DNA from: Microvirga lotononidis
GTDB taxonomy: Bacteria > Pseudomonadota > Alphaproteobacteria > Rhizobiales > Beijerinckiaceae
Length of the DNA stretch: 64,000 nt
Reading direction: 5' to 3'
Assembly (NCBI RefSeq): GCF_034627025.1
Contig: NZ_CP141048.1
Location: forward strand, 2,306,001 to 2,370,000
The notes beneath the pieces are model-generated. The model did no database searches, was not told where the DNA came from, and saw only the letters and a list, made by a program, of their open reading frames with translations. The translations under genes and the position numbers were made by a program. This document shows positions 51,035-60,853 of the stretch, in pieces; within the stretch, counting starts at the first letter, position 1; each line of letters starts with the position of its first letter.

Positions 51035-52093
51035 ATGAGAACGACCTTCGTCTCGACCATGTCGCTTTGGAATTCATCCAAGTCGACTCTCGACAAGCTG
51101 CAGAGCGGCCTGACGAAAGCCAATACGGAGCTGACGACGGGACGGTACGCGGATATCGGGCTTGCTCTCGGACACAAGGTCGGGGAGTCGCTCTCCCTGC
51201 GCCAGCAGAGAGCGGAAATCGACACGCTGGCCGACAGCAACAGCTCGGTCATCCAACGCCTGAAGACGACGACGGCCGCCCTGGACAGCATCCGCGAGAA
51301 TGCGACCAAGTTCAGGGATGCCTTGGCGGGCTTGCCCATGAACCCTCCCGTCGACACCATCAAGAGTCAGGCGGGAGCCTATCTGAGCGGCCTAGCCGGA
51401 GACCTCAACACGTCCATCGACGGGCGGTTCGTTTTCGGCGGAATCAACACGACGACCGCACCCGCCAACGGCTATGCAAACGGAGTCCCGGCTTCGCTCA
51501 AGGATCTGGTTGCAGGCGCATTCACAGCGCCGGCGGGAGCCGGGGGCTTCGGCTTCCCGCAGAACGACCCGCTCGTCTCCGGGATCTCCCCTGCCGACAT
51601 GGAGGCCTTTCTGGACGGTCCCTTCAAGCAGATTTTCGAAGGGCCGGACTGGACTGCATTCTCGAATGCGTCGGATCAGAACATCCAGAGCCTGATCTCG
51701 CCCACGGAAAAGGTCGAGACATCGACGAACGCGAATACGGCGCCCCTTCGGCAGATCGCGATGGCCTACACGATGATCTACGATCTCGGCATCGAGTCGC
51801 TCAGCCCAGCAACACGGAACGTGGTGATCGCAAAGGCAACCCAGATCCTGTCCACGGCCGTCAGCGGCATCATCGACGTGCAGGCAAGCGTCGGAACGGC
51901 GCATGCGAAAGCTGAGAGCGCCAACGAGAGAATGGAACTGCAGAAGTCGATCTTCGAGGAGCGCATCGGCAAGCTGGAGGCCGTCGACCCCGCGGAGGCG
52001 AAAGTCCGGGTCGATCAACTCATGACCCAGATTCAAACATCCTATTCTCTCACGGCCCAGCTCAAGCAGTTGAGCCTGATCAATTATCTCTAG
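51035..52093 (+). CDS. flgL: Hook-filament junction protein FlgL (HAP3)
   Basis: 352 residues with flagellin-like ends: MSLWNSSKSTLDKLQSGLTKANTELTTG at the N-terminus and VDQLMTQIQTSYSLTAQLKQLSLINYL at the C-terminus. The SIDGRFVFGGINTTTAP segment is typical of FlgL. It is the adaptor on which the filament grows. Confidence 0.94.
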   Translation: MRTTFVSTMSLWNSSKSTLDKLQSGLTKANTELTTGRYADIGLALGHKVGESLSLRQQRAEIDTLADSNSSVIQRLKTTTAALDSIRENATKFRDALAGLPMNPPVDTIKSQAGAYLSGLAGDLNTSIDGRFVFGGINTTTAPANGYANGVPASLKDLVAGAFTAPAGAGGFGFPQNDPLVSGISPADMEAFLDGPFKQIFEGPDWTAFSNASDQNIQSLISPTEKVETSTNANTAPLRQIAMAYTMIYDLGIESLSPATRNVVIAKATQILSTAVSGIIDVQASVGTAHAKAESANERMELQKSIFEERIGKLEAVDPAEAKVRVDQLMTQIQTSYSLTAQLKQLSLINYL

Positions 52094-52108
52094 TCTCGGA
52101 TTCCATCG

Positions 52109-52456
52109 ATGTATCGGTTCTCGTATGCAGAAGTCGTCGAAGACGCTCCCAGGGAATGCCGGCAGCGCGAATATGAAGTCTTCGGGCAGGCGATTGGGCT
52201 TCTGAAGGCCGCAGATGGCCTGCCTTCCAGATCTCCCGAGATGAGAAAGGCCCTGGAATTCCTCCAGCAGCTGTGGACGTCCCTCGTCAAGGATCTCGCG
52301 CATCCCGACAACGATCTGCCCGACAAGCTCAAGGCGCAGCTCATCTCGATAGGCTTTTGGGTGATGCGGGAAACGAGCCGCGTCGCCAGCGGTGAACACA
52401 ACAATCTGACTGCGCTGATCGATATCAACGCCATGATTCAGGAGGGCCTGAAATGA
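52109..52456 (+). CDS. flaF: Flagellar biosynthesis regulator FlaF
   Basis: 115 residues, matching FlaF in length and in SYAEVVEDAPRECRQREYEVFGQAI, ALEFLQQLWTSLVKDLAHPDNDLP and LIDINAMIQEGLK. In Caulobacter and Brucella FlaF promotes flagellin synthesis, opposed by FlbT. The stop overlaps the flbT start by four bases. Confidence 0.94.
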   Translation: MYRFSYAEVVEDAPRECRQREYEVFGQAIGLLKAADGLPSRSPEMRKALEFLQQLWTSLVKDLAHPDNDLPDKLKAQLISIGFWVMRETSRVASGEHNNLTALIDINAMIQEGLK

Positions 52457-52872
52457 AAGCCAAAATGCGGTTCTCCCTCAAAGCCGGTGAGCGCATCTTC
52501 ATCAACGGCGCCGTCCTGACGGTCAGCCAGAAGGTGACGCTGAGCCTTTTGAACGAAGCGCGCTTCCTCCTGGAGAGCCACGTGCTCCAGGTGACGGAGG
52601 CGACGACGCCGATGCGTCAGCTCTATTTCGTCGTGCAATCCCTCCTGATCAACCCTCAGGAAGCCGGCAAGGTGATGGGTGCCTTCCGCAAGCTGCACGA
52701 CGCCCTGGTCGAAGTCGCCATCGACGACGTGGTGAAGGAGACCCTGGGCAAGGTGGGCGATCTGGTGAAAGCCGATCGGACCTTCGAGGCGCTCAAGCTC
52801 ATCCGAACCCTGTTCGAGCCGGTCGAGGCTCGCCCATCCGCCGCGGCGGAAGCCGCCGTCCAAGCGGCATAA
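52453..52872 (+). CDS. flbT: Flagellin translation regulator FlbT
   Basis: 139 residues: MRFSLKAGERIFINGAVLTV, ARFLLESHVLQVTEATTPMRQLYFVVQSLLI and EAGKVMGAFRKLHDALV are FlbT patterns. In Caulobacter FlbT binds the 5' leader of flagellin mRNA and limits its translation until the hook is finished. The window holds two flagellin genes with a strongly conserved leader, a fitting target. The C-terminal 15 residues are alanine-rich. Confidence 0.94.
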   Translation: MKAKMRFSLKAGERIFINGAVLTVSQKVTLSLLNEARFLLESHVLQVTEATTPMRQLYFVVQSLLINPQEAGKVMGAFRKLHDALVEVAIDDVVKETLGKVGDLVKADRTFEALKLIRTLFEPVEARPSAAAEAAVQAA

Positions 52873-52887
52873 ATCAGGAGTCCCATC

Positions 52888-53283
52888 ATGAATGTCTCCT
52901 CCGTTTCCGGCCCTGTCGGGGCGCAGCGCGCCGCGACGAGTGCCACGTCCTCGACGGCGAGCTACGACAACTTCCTGAAGCTGCTGATGGCTCAGATGAA
53001 GAATCAGGATCCGACCGAGCCCATGAAGTCGACCGACTACATGGCCCAGCTCGCGACCTTCTCCCAGGTCGAGCAGACTGTGAAGAGCAATTCCAAACTA
53101 GATGCGCTTCTGGCCTCGTCGGCCCTCTCCCAGGCCGACAGCGTCATCGGCCGCACGATCTCGACGGCCGACGGCAAGGTCTCCGGCCAGGTGACGTCCG
53201 TCACGATCGTCAGCGAGGGTGCCGTCGCCAAGTTGACCAGCGGGGAACAGATTCTTCTGGGCCCGGGCGTCATTGTGAGCTGA
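52888..53283 (+). CDS. flgD: Hook-cap scaffold protein FlgD
   Basis: 131 residues, short compared with enterobacterial FlgD but typical of rhizobia. The conserved N-terminal part is YDNFLKLLMAQMKNQDPTEPMKSTDYMAQLATFSQVEQ, and the C-terminus VSGQVTSVTIVSEGAVAKLTSG is the small beta domain. It caps the growing hook. Confidence 0.94.
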   Translation: MNVSSVSGPVGAQRAATSATSSTASYDNFLKLLMAQMKNQDPTEPMKSTDYMAQLATFSQVEQTVKSNSKLDALLASSALSQADSVIGRTISTADGKVSGQVTSVTIVSEGAVAKLTSGEQILLGPGVIVS

Positions 53284-53285
53284 CG

Positions 53286-53552
53286 ATGAACGAAGTCGAT
53301 GCCCTGGAGCTCGTACGGGCAGCCATCTGGACCGTCATCATCGCCGCGGGACCGGCCGTCGCCGCAGCGATGATCATCGGCATCGTCATCGCCCTGGTTC
53401 AGGCCTTGACGCAGATCCAGGAGGTCACCCTCACGTTCATCCCGAAGATCATCGCCATCCTAGTGGTGGCCCTCGTGACCGGCTCCTTCGTCGGATCGCA
53501 GATCTTTGCCTTCACCGAACTGGTCTACGGCAAGATCGTAACGGGCTTCTAG
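53286..53552 (+). CDS. fliQ: Flagellar export-gate protein FliQ
   Basis: 88 residues, two membrane helices: AIWTVIIAAGPAVAAAMIIGIVIALVQALTQIQEVTLTFIPK and IIAILVVALVTGSFVGSQIFAF. The QALTQIQEVTLTF run is diagnostic. Export-gate subunit with FliP and FliR. A 188-base gap without a gene follows before flhA. Confidence 0.96.
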   Translation: MNEVDALELVRAAIWTVIIAAGPAVAAAMIIGIVIALVQALTQIQEVTLTFIPKIIAILVVALVTGSFVGSQIFAFTELVYGKIVTGF

Positions 53553-53740
53553 AGTTGGTTCCGCTTGCGTGGAATCACCACCTGTCATTGCCGGGTCGCA
53601 CGTGTCGACGGTGAAGCGGATCCACGGGACTGAAGAATGATTTAGCCTTCCGCGCTGATCGATGCCGGGCCGGCGACCCTCGCGCAAGCTTCATGGTTCA
53701 TGTGTCAGTTTCATCCTTCATCCGTTGAGCTGGCAGGCAC

Positions 53741-55816
53741 ATGGAAGCAAGCGAAGTTACAGCCCAGGGGCGCGGCAGGGATCTGGCATTCGCCGGCGCC
53801 GTTGTCGGCATCCTTGCCATTCTCTTTCTCCCCATTCCGCCGATGGCGATCGACATGGGGCTCGCTTTCTCGGTCGCGCTGTCCGTCCTGATCCTGATGG
53901 TGGCGCTCTGGATTCAGAAGCCTCTCGAATTCTCGGCCTTTCCCACCGTGCTGCTTATCGCAACTCTGTTGCGACTGGCGCTCAGCATCGCGTCGACCCG
54001 CCTCATCCTGTCCGACGGCCACAAGGGCGTCGATGCCGCGGGCCATGTGATCAGCGGCTTCTCCCAATTCGTGATGAGCGGCGATTTCGTCATCGGCATC
54101 GTCGTCTTCATCATCCTGATCACGGTCAACTTCCTGGTCATCACCAAGGGCGCGACCCGTATCGCCGAGGTCGGGGCCCGCTTTACCCTCGATGCCATTC
54201 CCGGCAAGCAGATGGCCATCGACGCGGACCTGTCCGCCGGTCTGATCGACGAGAAGGAGGCTCAGAAGAGGCGTCGAGAACTCGAAGAGGAAAGCGCCTT
54301 CTTCGGCTCCATGGACGGTGCCTCGAAGTTCGTTCGCGGCGAGGCCGTCGCCAGCCTGATTACCATCGCGGTCAACATCTTCGGCGGCATCGTCATCGGC
54401 GTCACGCGTCACGGCATGCCCCTGTCCAAGGCGGCGGATGTCTTCGTCCAGCTCTCGGTCGGCGACGGACTTGTCAGCCAGATTCCGGCTCTCGTCGTCT
54501 CGCTGGCCGCAGGCCTTCTGGTCTCGAAGGGCGGAACGAGGGGGCAGGCCCAGCAGGCCGTGCTCGGGCAGCTCGGCGCCTATCCGCGGGCCCTCATGGT
54601 GGCCGCAGCCCTGATGTTCGTCTTTTCCATCGTGCCCGGCCTGCCGATGATTCCGTTCCTCGTGCTCGGCGGCTGCATGAGCTTCATCGCCTATTCGATC
54701 CCGAAGCAAAGGGCGGAGCAGGAGGCGAAGGCCCAGGCCAAGCTGGCGCAGGAGCAGCAGAAGAATCTCCTGGAATCACGCGACTCGGTCAAAGAAACCC
54801 TGAAGCTCGCCGAGATCGAGCTGTGCCTCGGCAAGCATCTCGCATCCTACCTTGCGACCTCGCACGGAGACCTGGCACACCGCGTCAGCAAGATGCGCAA
54901 GAAGTTCGCCCAAGATTACGGTTTCGTTCTCCCGGACGTGAAGCTCTCCGACAGCCTGATGATCCCGCCGAAGAGCTACCAGATCAAAATCCACGGAACC
55001 GTCGTGGCGACCCAGGAGATCCGCCCCGGCGATCTTCTCGTCGTGCTCGGCGACGGACCGGTCCCCGACGTTCCCGGAGACGAGGTGCGCGAGCCGGCTT
55101 TCGGCATGAAGGCTCTCTGGGTGTCGGACGTCTATATGAGCGAAATCAAGCGGCAGGGCTTCCAGTCCGTGGATGGAGCCTCGGTCCTCCTCACGCATCT
55201 GAGCGAAGTGATCCGCAACAACCTGCCTCAGCTCCTGTCCTACAAGGACGTGCGCAATCTCCTGGACGGCCTTGATTCCGAGTATAAGCGCCTGCTCGAC
55301 GACATCTGCCCCTCGCAGATCTCCTATTCCGGCCTTCAATCCGTCCTGAAGCTCCTACTGGCCGAGCGCGTGTCCATCCGCAACCTGAGCCTGATCCTGG
55401 AAGCGATCGCCGAGATCGCCCCCCACGCACGCCGCGCCGAGCAGCTGGTGGAGCATGTGCGTGTCCGCATCGCCCAGCAGATCTGCGGCGATCTCGCCGA
55501 GGGAGGCGCCCTCAATGTTCTGAGGCTCGGGAACAAATGGGATATCGCGTTCCACCAGAGCCTGAAGCGTGATGCGAAGGGCGACGTGGTCGAGTTCGAC
55601 ATCGATCCCCGTCTTGTGGAGCAGTTCGGCGCCGAGGCGTCGGACGCCATCAAGACGCGCATGGGGCAGGTCCAGACCTTTGCCGTCGTCACCGCGCCGG
55701 ATGCCCGCCCCTATGTGCGCATGATCATCGAGCGCATGTTCTCGTCCCTGCCTGTCCTGTCGCATCTGGAAATCGCCCGGGGCGTCGAGGTCAACTCGCT
55801 CGGGACGATTTCGTGA
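53741..55816 (+). CDS. flhA: Flagellar export-gate protein FlhA
   Basis: 691 residues. Eight membrane segments in the first 330 residues (starting [27 protein letters not shown]). The conserved cytosolic FHIPEP-type loop contains [33 protein letters not shown]. The C-terminal domain (about 350-691) forms the nonameric docking ring; it includes [15 protein letters not shown] [15 protein letters not shown] and [16 protein letters not shown]. Binds FliI-FliH-FliJ and chaperone-substrate complexes. fliR overlaps its stop. Confidence 0.97.
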   Translation: MEASEVTAQGRGRDLAFAGAVVGILAILFLPIPPMAIDMGLAFSVALSVLILMVALWIQKPLEFSAFPTVLLIATLLRLALSIASTRLILSDGHKGVDAAGHVISGFSQFVMSGDFVIGIVVFIILITVNFLVITKGATRIAEVGARFTLDAIPGKQMAIDADLSAGLIDEKEAQKRRRELEEESAFFGSMDGASKFVRGEAVASLITIAVNIFGGIVIGVTRHGMPLSKAADVFVQLSVGDGLVSQIPALVVSLAAGLLVSKGGTRGQAQQAVLGQLGAYPRALMVAAALMFVFSIVPGLPMIPFLVLGGCMSFIAYSIPKQRAEQEAKAQAKLAQEQQKNLLESRDSVKETLKLAEIELCLGKHLASYLATSHGDLAHRVSKMRKKFAQDYGFVLPDVKLSDSLMIPPKSYQIKIHGTVVATQEIRPGDLLVVLGDGPVPDVPGDEVREPAFGMKALWVSDVYMSEIKRQGFQSVDGASVLLTHLSEVIRNNLPQLLSYKDVRNLLDGLDSEYKRLLDDICPSQISYSGLQSVLKLLLAERVSIRNLSLILEAIAEIAPHARRAEQLVEHVRVRIAQQICGDLAEGGALNVLRLGNKWDIAFHQSLKRDAKGDVVEFDIDPRLVEQFGAEASDAIKTRMGQVQTFAVVTAPDARPYVRMIIERMFSSLPVLSHLEIARGVEVNSLGTIS

Positions 55817-56568
55817 ACCAAGTCACGCCCGAGACCCTTCTGGCGGTCTTCCTGATCTTCTGCCGGATCGGCGGATGCCTGATGATCGCCCCGGGTTTCT
55901 CGAGCAACCGGATCCCGATGCATGTGCGGCTCTTCATCGGTCTGGCGACCAGCCTGGCGCTGGCGCCGGTGCTGCTCGAGAAAGTCCAGGCGGGCGTCAC
56001 CTCGCAGGTTCCCGCGGCCGTTCTCCTCTATGTCGGCAAGGAACTTCTGACGGGCCTCCTGATCGGCCTTCTGGGCCGTGTCTATTTCCTCGCGCTGCAG
56101 ACCATGTTGAACGCCGTCGCGATGGCCCTGAGCCTCGGCGGCATGCCGGGGACGCCGATCGACGAAGCGGAGGCTCTTCCGCCGATCACGACCTTCATCA
56201 TGATGGTGGCGACAGCCGTTCTCTTCATGTCGGACCTTCATTGGGAGTTCTTCCGAGGGCTCATCGCCTCCTACGCGAGGCTGCCGGTCGGAGAAGGGCT
56301 GGGCATGAATCTCTCCCTGACGCAGCTCGTCGACCAGATCGGCATCGCCTTTGTGCTGGCGCTCCGGATCAGCAGCCCGTTCATCCTGTATTCCGTCATC
56401 GTCAACCTGGCGGTCGGGCTCACCAACAAGCTCACGCCTCAGATTCCGGTCTACTTCCTGGCGACGCCTTTCATCATGCTCGGTGGATTGCTGATCATCT
56501 ATTTCGCCGCAAGCGACTACGTGCTCCTGTTCATGGAGTCGTTCTCGACCTGGCTTCGGGACGGATAG
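55813..56568 (+). CDS. fliR: Flagellar export-gate protein FliR
   Basis: 251 residues, GTG start overlapping the flhA stop by four bases. Six predicted membrane segments; motifs [56 protein letters not shown] and [31 protein letters not shown]. Completes the FliPQR gate. Confidence 0.95.
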   Translation: MNQVTPETLLAVFLIFCRIGGCLMIAPGFSSNRIPMHVRLFIGLATSLALAPVLLEKVQAGVTSQVPAAVLLYVGKELLTGLLIGLLGRVYFLALQTMLNAVAMALSLGGMPGTPIDEAEALPPITTFIMMVATAVLFMSDLHWEFFRGLIASYARLPVGEGLGMNLSLTQLVDQIGIAFVLALRISSPFILYSVIVNLAVGLTNKLTPQIPVYFLATPFIMLGGLLIIYFAASDYVLLFMESFSTWLRDG

Positions 56569-56573
56569 ATCGG

Positions 56574-56972
56574 ATGAAGCAGAGAATCCGAAAGATCGAC
56601 CGTATCCTGCAGGTGCAGCAGCACCTGCAGAAGGAGGCCGAGCTGAAACTCGCCCAGCTGGAGCGAAAGGCATCCGAGCTCAAGCTCGCACAGGAGACGC
56701 TGATCCAAACGATGAACGACCATGAGACGCTCCATGGCCTCTTCGTGGATGTCGCGGCCAAGCGCCTTCAGGGACTGGCATCGCAGGCGGGCGTCGTCGA
56801 AAAGGCCAAGGTGACGCAGAAGGCCGTCGCCGTCGACAAGGCCATGCAGGCGAAGCGGGCGGAGAAAATGCTCTCCGGACTCAAGGACCAAGAGCGCCGG
56901 GACAGCGAGAAGAAGGACCTCGCCTCCATCATCGAGCTGCTTGCGAAAGGCGATGGCGCAAGCTTCCCGTAA
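56574..56972 (+). CDS. fliJ: FliJ-like export chaperone
   Basis: 132 residues from the ATG at 56574, five bases after the fliR stop. Almost entirely charged helix (IDRILQVQQHLQKEAELKLAQLERKASELK and then AEKMLSGLKDQERRDSEKKDLASII), fitting the two-helix coiled coil of FliJ, which sits in the FliI ring and escorts chaperones. Assignment rests on structure and position, since FliJ sequence is poorly conserved. Confidence 0.72.
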   Translation: MKQRIRKIDRILQVQQHLQKEAELKLAQLERKASELKLAQETLIQTMNDHETLHGLFVDVAAKRLQGLASQAGVVEKAKVTQKAVAVDKAMQAKRAEKMLSGLKDQERRDSEKKDLASIIELLAKGDGASFP

Positions 56973-57021
56973 GCTAGCCGCGTTAAACCTCGTCTCAAGT
57001 CTGAAATGTGAGAGATGCGAG

Positions 57022-57519
57022 ATGGCGATCAGCCCGCCCTCAGATATTATCAACGACGTCGCCAGGGCTGCGGACCCCGCACGCTATCAGGCCGCGGCCC
57101 AAAAGCTTCTCGACGGCGCGTCGGCCCTGGATGGGGCGAGCTTCGACGACGCCATGAAGTCCATGGCAAGCCAGCCTCTGATGGCACCCGGCGCCGATAT
57201 TTACACGCTGCGGAATTCGCTTCGCAATGACGCCGAGTCGGCCGGTACGGCAAGAGCCCAGAAGGCGCATCAGGAGTTCGAAGCCTATATTCTCCAGACT
57301 TTCGTGGAGTCCATGCTGCCGAAGGATGCGGAGAATACCTACGGCAAGGGAAATGCGGGCTCCATCTGGAAATCCATGATGGCCGAGCAGATCGGAGCAC
57401 AGATCTCGAAGGCGGGCGGCATCGGAATCGCGAAGCGGCTTCTCGATGCGCAGGACACCGGACGTTCATCCGATATACGCGTCCCTCCGGCCCCTGCATC
57501 GTTTTCCGGCAAGGTCTGA
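57022..57519 (+). CDS. flgJ: Rod-binding protein, FlgJ N-terminal domain only
   Basis: 165 residues from the ATG at 57022. The rod-binding domain is AHQEFEAYILQTFVESMLPKDAENTYGKGNAGSIWKSMMAEQIG followed by GIGIAKRLL. It caps the growing rod. The muramidase domain found in enterobacterial FlgJ is absent; the separate transglycosylase at 39396 is the likely replacement. The frame is open 27 codons upstream but without a good ribosome site. Confidence 0.88.
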   Translation: MAISPPSDIINDVARAADPARYQAAAQKLLDGASALDGASFDDAMKSMASQPLMAPGADIYTLRNSLRNDAESAGTARAQKAHQEFEAYILQTFVESMLPKDAENTYGKGNAGSIWKSMMAEQIGAQISKAGGIGIAKRLLDAQDTGRSSDIRVPPAPASFSGKV

Positions 57520-57575
57520 CCCCAGACGACATGACGAGGATGGCGTTCGACCATCGCCCTTAAACAGGAAGCAAC

Positions 57576-57923
57576 ATGATGCTGATGAAGTCCCTCGATC
57601 GGCTTGAAGAAACCCTGGATCAGGAAACCGCAGCCCTCATGGCGCGGGATCTGTCGAACCTTGAAGAGTTCAACCGGCGGAAGAGCCAGTGCCTTCTCGA
57701 GATCAGCCGAATGGTCCGGACGGCGGACGTCCACGCCCTGGACCAGAAAGCGACGAAGCGGCTGCAGGATCTCCAGGCCAAGATCGAGACCAACCAGGAC
57801 ATGCTTCAGCGGCACATGCAGGCCGTGCAGGAAGTCGCGAGCATCATCTCGAATGCGATCCAGAAGGCTGAGTCCGACAGCACGTACTCGGCCTACATGA
57901 ACAAGGCGGGCTTCGGCGCATGA
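57576..57923 (+). CDS. flgN: FlgN-like export chaperone for hook-associated proteins
   Basis: 115 residues, helical: SLDRLEETLDQETAALMARDLSNLEEFNRRKSQCLLEISRM, the pattern by which FlgN proteins are recognised, and a C-terminal helix ending near SAYMNKAGFGA. It likely binds FlgK and FlgL before export. Its stop overlaps the next start. Confidence 0.75.
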   Translation: MMLMKSLDRLEETLDQETAALMARDLSNLEEFNRRKSQCLLEISRMVRTADVHALDQKATKRLQDLQAKIETNQDMLQRHMQAVQEVASIISNAIQKAESDSTYSAYMNKAGFGA

Positions 57924-58369
57924 TGAAGAACGTCATGGCGGGCTTCTGGGTCTGCGCGGTCACGCTGGCATCCTGCTATGCGGCCGTGACCTGGACCGTC
58001 GGCAAGGCTCCCACGGAGGAGAAGGGGAACTACGAAGGGCTGCAGTACAAGAAGCTGCCCGCGATGAATATTCCGGTCGTCGCCGAGGGGGCGGTGCAGG
58101 GCTATGTGGTCGCGAACCTGGTCTTCACGGCCGACGCCAAGACCCTGCGCGAGATCTCCGTTCCTCCCGAAGCCTTCATCCAGGACGAGATCTTCCGCCA
58201 CGTCTATGCCGATGAGACGCTCGATTTCAAAAAACTCTCCCGATACAACGTGAACGGTATGATCGCCAGTGTCCGGGAGAAGATCAACAAGCGGTTGGGG
58301 GCGGAGATCGTCAAGGAGATCCTGGTCGAGAATTTCAACTTCGTCGACAAGTCGGACATCCGTTCGTAG
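57920..58369 (+). CDS. Membrane-anchored flagellar-cluster protein, possibly FliL-like
   Basis: 149 residues: one N-terminal membrane helix (VMAGFWVCAVTLASCYAAVTW), then a periplasmic domain with GYVVANLVFTADAKTLREISVPPEAFI and the end ASVREKINKRLGAEIVKEILVENFNFVDKSDIRS. The topology and the closing strand resemble the FliL periplasmic domain, but I cannot assign it firmly. The four-base overlap with flgN and the position before cheY suggest a motor-associated role. Confidence 0.75.
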   Translation: MMKNVMAGFWVCAVTLASCYAAVTWTVGKAPTEEKGNYEGLQYKKLPAMNIPVVAEGAVQGYVVANLVFTADAKTLREISVPPEAFIQDEIFRHVYADETLDFKKLSRYNVNGMIASVREKINKRLGAEIVKEILVENFNFVDKSDIRS

Positions 58370-58421
58370 CGCCCACGCCTATTCCAAAGCGGCCGGGCGA
58401 TGAGGCCTGGAAAGACATTTT

Positions 58422-58805
58422 ATGAACTATTGCCTGATCATTGATGACTCCCGCGTGATCCGGAAGGTATCCCGCGACATCGTCGAGAGCCTCGATTTCC
58501 GCGTCTCGGAGGCGGAGAACGGCGAGGCGGGTCTCGAAGCCTGCCGGACCGAGATGCCGGATGTGATCCTCCTCGACTGGAACATGCCCGTCATGGACGG
58601 TTACAGCTTCCTGAAGGCCTTGCGCGCCACGCCGGAAGGTCGGATGCCTAAGGTCGTCTTCTGTACGACCGAGAACAGTCTCGACCATATCACGCGCGCA
58701 CTGGAAGCAGGCGCGGACGAATATGTGATGAAGCCCTTCGATAGGGACATTCTCGCGGCGAAATTCCAAGAGCTGGGCGTTCTTCCGGCATCACATTCGG
58801 CGTGA
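58422..58805 (+). CDS. cheY: Chemotaxis response regulator CheY (second copy)
   Basis: 127 residues. Receiver intact: YCLIIDDSRVIRKVSRDIV, acceptor in VILLDWNMPVMDGYSFL, threonine in VFCTTENS, lysine in YVMKPFDRDI. Differs clearly from the 19298 copy and sits in front of cheB and cheR. Two CheYs are usual in rhizobia, where one drives the motor and the other drains phosphate; which is which is not shown by sequence. Confidence 0.95.
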   Translation: MNYCLIIDDSRVIRKVSRDIVESLDFRVSEAENGEAGLEACRTEMPDVILLDWNMPVMDGYSFLKALRATPEGRMPKVVFCTTENSLDHITRALEAGADEYVMKPFDRDILAAKFQELGVLPASHSA

Positions 58806-58809
58806 GGTC

Positions 58810-59925
58810 ATGGCTCTCTCCCCTGTAACCCAGGCAAGTCCGGCTCCCGGACGTATCACCCGTGTGATGATCGTGGACGACAGCGCCGTCATCCGCGGCA
58901 TGATCGGCCGCTGGCTCACCGAAGCCGGCGGATTCGAGATCGTCGCGACGGCCTCGAACGGCCGCATGGCTGTCGATGCGGCGGCCCGCACGAAGCCCGA
59001 GATCATCCTGCTCGACCTCGAGATGCCCGAGATCGACGGCCTCGCAGCCCTGCCGCTCATCCTGAAGGCCCATCCGGCGAGTAAGGTGATCGTGATCTCG
59101 ACCCTCACCCAGAGGAATGCGGAGATCTCCCTGAAGTGCCTCTCTCTCGGCGCCGTCGATTATCTGGCGAAGCCGGAGAGTGCGCGCGCTCCGGGGGCTG
59201 CGAACGAATTCCGGCGCGAGCTCGTCGAGAAGATGCGCGCCTTGAGCGAGACAAAAGCCCGGACGCCGCGATTCTCCGCGGCACCCGCTCCCAAGGTCGT
59301 GTCGCCGGCACCGGCGGCGATCCCGAGGCCCGGCAGCACGAAGCCGCAATGCCTGCTCATCGGCTCGTCCACGGGCGGCCCGCGGGCGGTGGAGCGCGTT
59401 CTCCTGGACATGAAGCCGGCGCTGTCGAGAATCCCGGTGCTGATCGTGCAGCACATGCCGGCGATGTTCACGGCTGTGTTCGCGGATCATCTCCAGACGC
59501 TTCTGTCCCTTCCCGCCCGGGAGGCGCGGGATGGCGATGCGGTTGCTCCCGGAACCATCCTCGTCGCGCCCGGCGGGCGGCACATGGGTGTCGTCTCGTC
59601 CGGAGGCAAGGTTGCGATCAGGCTCAATGACGGACCGCCCGAAAACTTCTGCCGCCCGGCAGTCGACGTCCTGTTCCGCGAAGCCGCCGCCATATACGGC
59701 GCGTCCGCCTTGGCCGTCGTCCTGACAGGCATGGGCTCGGACGGAACGCACGGGGCGCGCATTCTCTCGAAGGCGGGTGCGACCGTGATCGCCCAGGACG
59801 AGGCGACGAGCATCGTCTGGGGCATGCCGGGCAGCATCGTGAAGGCGGGCCTCGCCCACGAGGTCCTTCCGCTGGAATCCATCGGCCGTTCGCTGAAAGG
59901 CCTCATCACCGGAGCTTCGACATGA
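58810..59925 (+). CDS. cheB: Chemoreceptor methylesterase CheB
   Basis: 371 residues. Receiver 1-135 with VMIVDDSAVIRGMIGRWL and acceptor in IILLDLEMPEIDGLAALP; a linker of about 40 residues; then the methylesterase with the catalytic serine in LIGSSTGGPRAVE, histidine in IVQHMPAMFT and aspartate in LTGMGSDGTHGA. Removes methyl groups and deamidates receptors when phosphorylated by CheA. Overlaps cheR by four bases. Confidence 0.97.
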   Translation: MALSPVTQASPAPGRITRVMIVDDSAVIRGMIGRWLTEAGGFEIVATASNGRMAVDAAARTKPEIILLDLEMPEIDGLAALPLILKAHPASKVIVISTLTQRNAEISLKCLSLGAVDYLAKPESARAPGAANEFRRELVEKMRALSETKARTPRFSAAPAPKVVSPAPAAIPRPGSTKPQCLLIGSSTGGPRAVERVLLDMKPALSRIPVLIVQHMPAMFTAVFADHLQTLLSLPAREARDGDAVAPGTILVAPGGRHMGVVSSGGKVAIRLNDGPPENFCRPAVDVLFREAAAIYGASALAVVLTGMGSDGTHGARILSKAGATVIAQDEATSIVWGMPGSIVKAGLAHEVLPLESIGRSLKGLITGAST

Positions 59926-60776
59926 CCGAAGCCGAATTCGAAGCCCTGCGCGTGTTCCTGAAGGCCAGGTCGGGCCTGGCGCTGTCGCCGGACAAGCGCT
60001 ATCTCGTCGAGAGCCGTCTCTCCTCCGTCTGTACGCGCTTCAAGCTCGAGAGCCTCTCGCACCTCATCCGCGAGATCAGGGCCGGCCGCGCCATGGCGCT
60101 CGAAAAGGCCACCATCGAGGCGATGACGACGAACGAGACCTTCTTCTTCCGGGACAAGACGCCGTTCGATCTCTTCCAGGACGTCCTTTTGCCCAAGTAC
60201 CTGAAGGAGCGGGCGGGAAGCCGCAGGCTGCGGATCTGGTGCGCGGCCGCATCGAGCGGACAGGAACCGTATTCGCTCGCGATGATCCTGAAGGAGGCAT
60301 CTGCCCGGATGCCCGGCTGGCACATCGACATCGTCGCCTCCGACATCTCGACGGAAGTCCTGGAGAAGGCGAAGGTGGGTCTCTACAACCAGTTCGAGGT
60401 CCAGCGCGGCCTTCCGATCCGCCTCCTCGTGAAGTACTTCACGCAGACCGGGGATCAATGGCAGATCTCGCCCGAGATCAGGGCGATGGTGGATTTCCGC
60501 TATCTCAACCTGCTCGAGGATTTCAGCCGTCTGGGATCCTTCGACATCGTCTATTGCCGCAACGTGCTGATCTATTTCGATGCCGCCCTGAAGGCTGACG
60601 TCCTGCGCCGGATCGCCAACCTGATGGCGGCCGACGGCTCGCTCTTGCTCGGCGCCTCCGAGACCGTGCTCGGCGTGACCGACGCTCTGACGCTCGATCC
60701 GGCTCACCGCGGTCTCTACGCGAAGACGCCCGCGATGGCGGCGACGCCGACCCAGCGGGCGATGGGCATGCGGTAG
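59922..60776 (+). CDS. cheR: Chemoreceptor methyltransferase CheR
   Basis: 284 residues. N-terminal helical domain, the TTNETFFFRDKTPFDLF segment, S-adenosylmethionine-binding RIWCAAASSGQEPYSLAM, DIVASDISTEVLEKAK, and DIVYCRNVLIYFDAAL. Methylates receptor glutamates for adaptation. Last gene of the operon, followed by a strong terminator. No receptor gene is in the window. Confidence 0.97.
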   Translation: MTEAEFEALRVFLKARSGLALSPDKRYLVESRLSSVCTRFKLESLSHLIREIRAGRAMALEKATIEAMTTNETFFFRDKTPFDLFQDVLLPKYLKERAGSRRLRIWCAAASSGQEPYSLAMILKEASARMPGWHIDIVASDISTEVLEKAKVGLYNQFEVQRGLPIRLLVKYFTQTGDQWQISPEIRAMVDFRYLNLLEDFSRLGSFDIVYCRNVLIYFDAALKADVLRRIANLMAADGSLLLGASETVLGVTDALTLDPAHRGLYAKTPAMAATPTQRAMGMR

Positions 60777-60826
60777 GAGGCGAAGGCCCCGGAAGGGGAG
60801 GGGCGATCCAGCGTGAGAAAAGAGAG

Positions 60827-60853
60827 GGGCGGCTCCGCGGAGCCGCCCTTTTT
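60827..60853 (+). terminator. Strong Rho-independent terminator after cheR
   Basis: GGGCGGCTCC (60827-60836) pairs perfectly with GGAGCCGCCC (60839-60848) and is followed by TTTTTC. It separates the che/fla operon from the flagellin genes. Confidence 0.9.

Noticed and set aside
53662..55275. A 537-codon frame overlapping flhA in another phase
   Set aside because: Arginine/proline-rich translation typical of a frame shadow; flhA in its own frame is full length.
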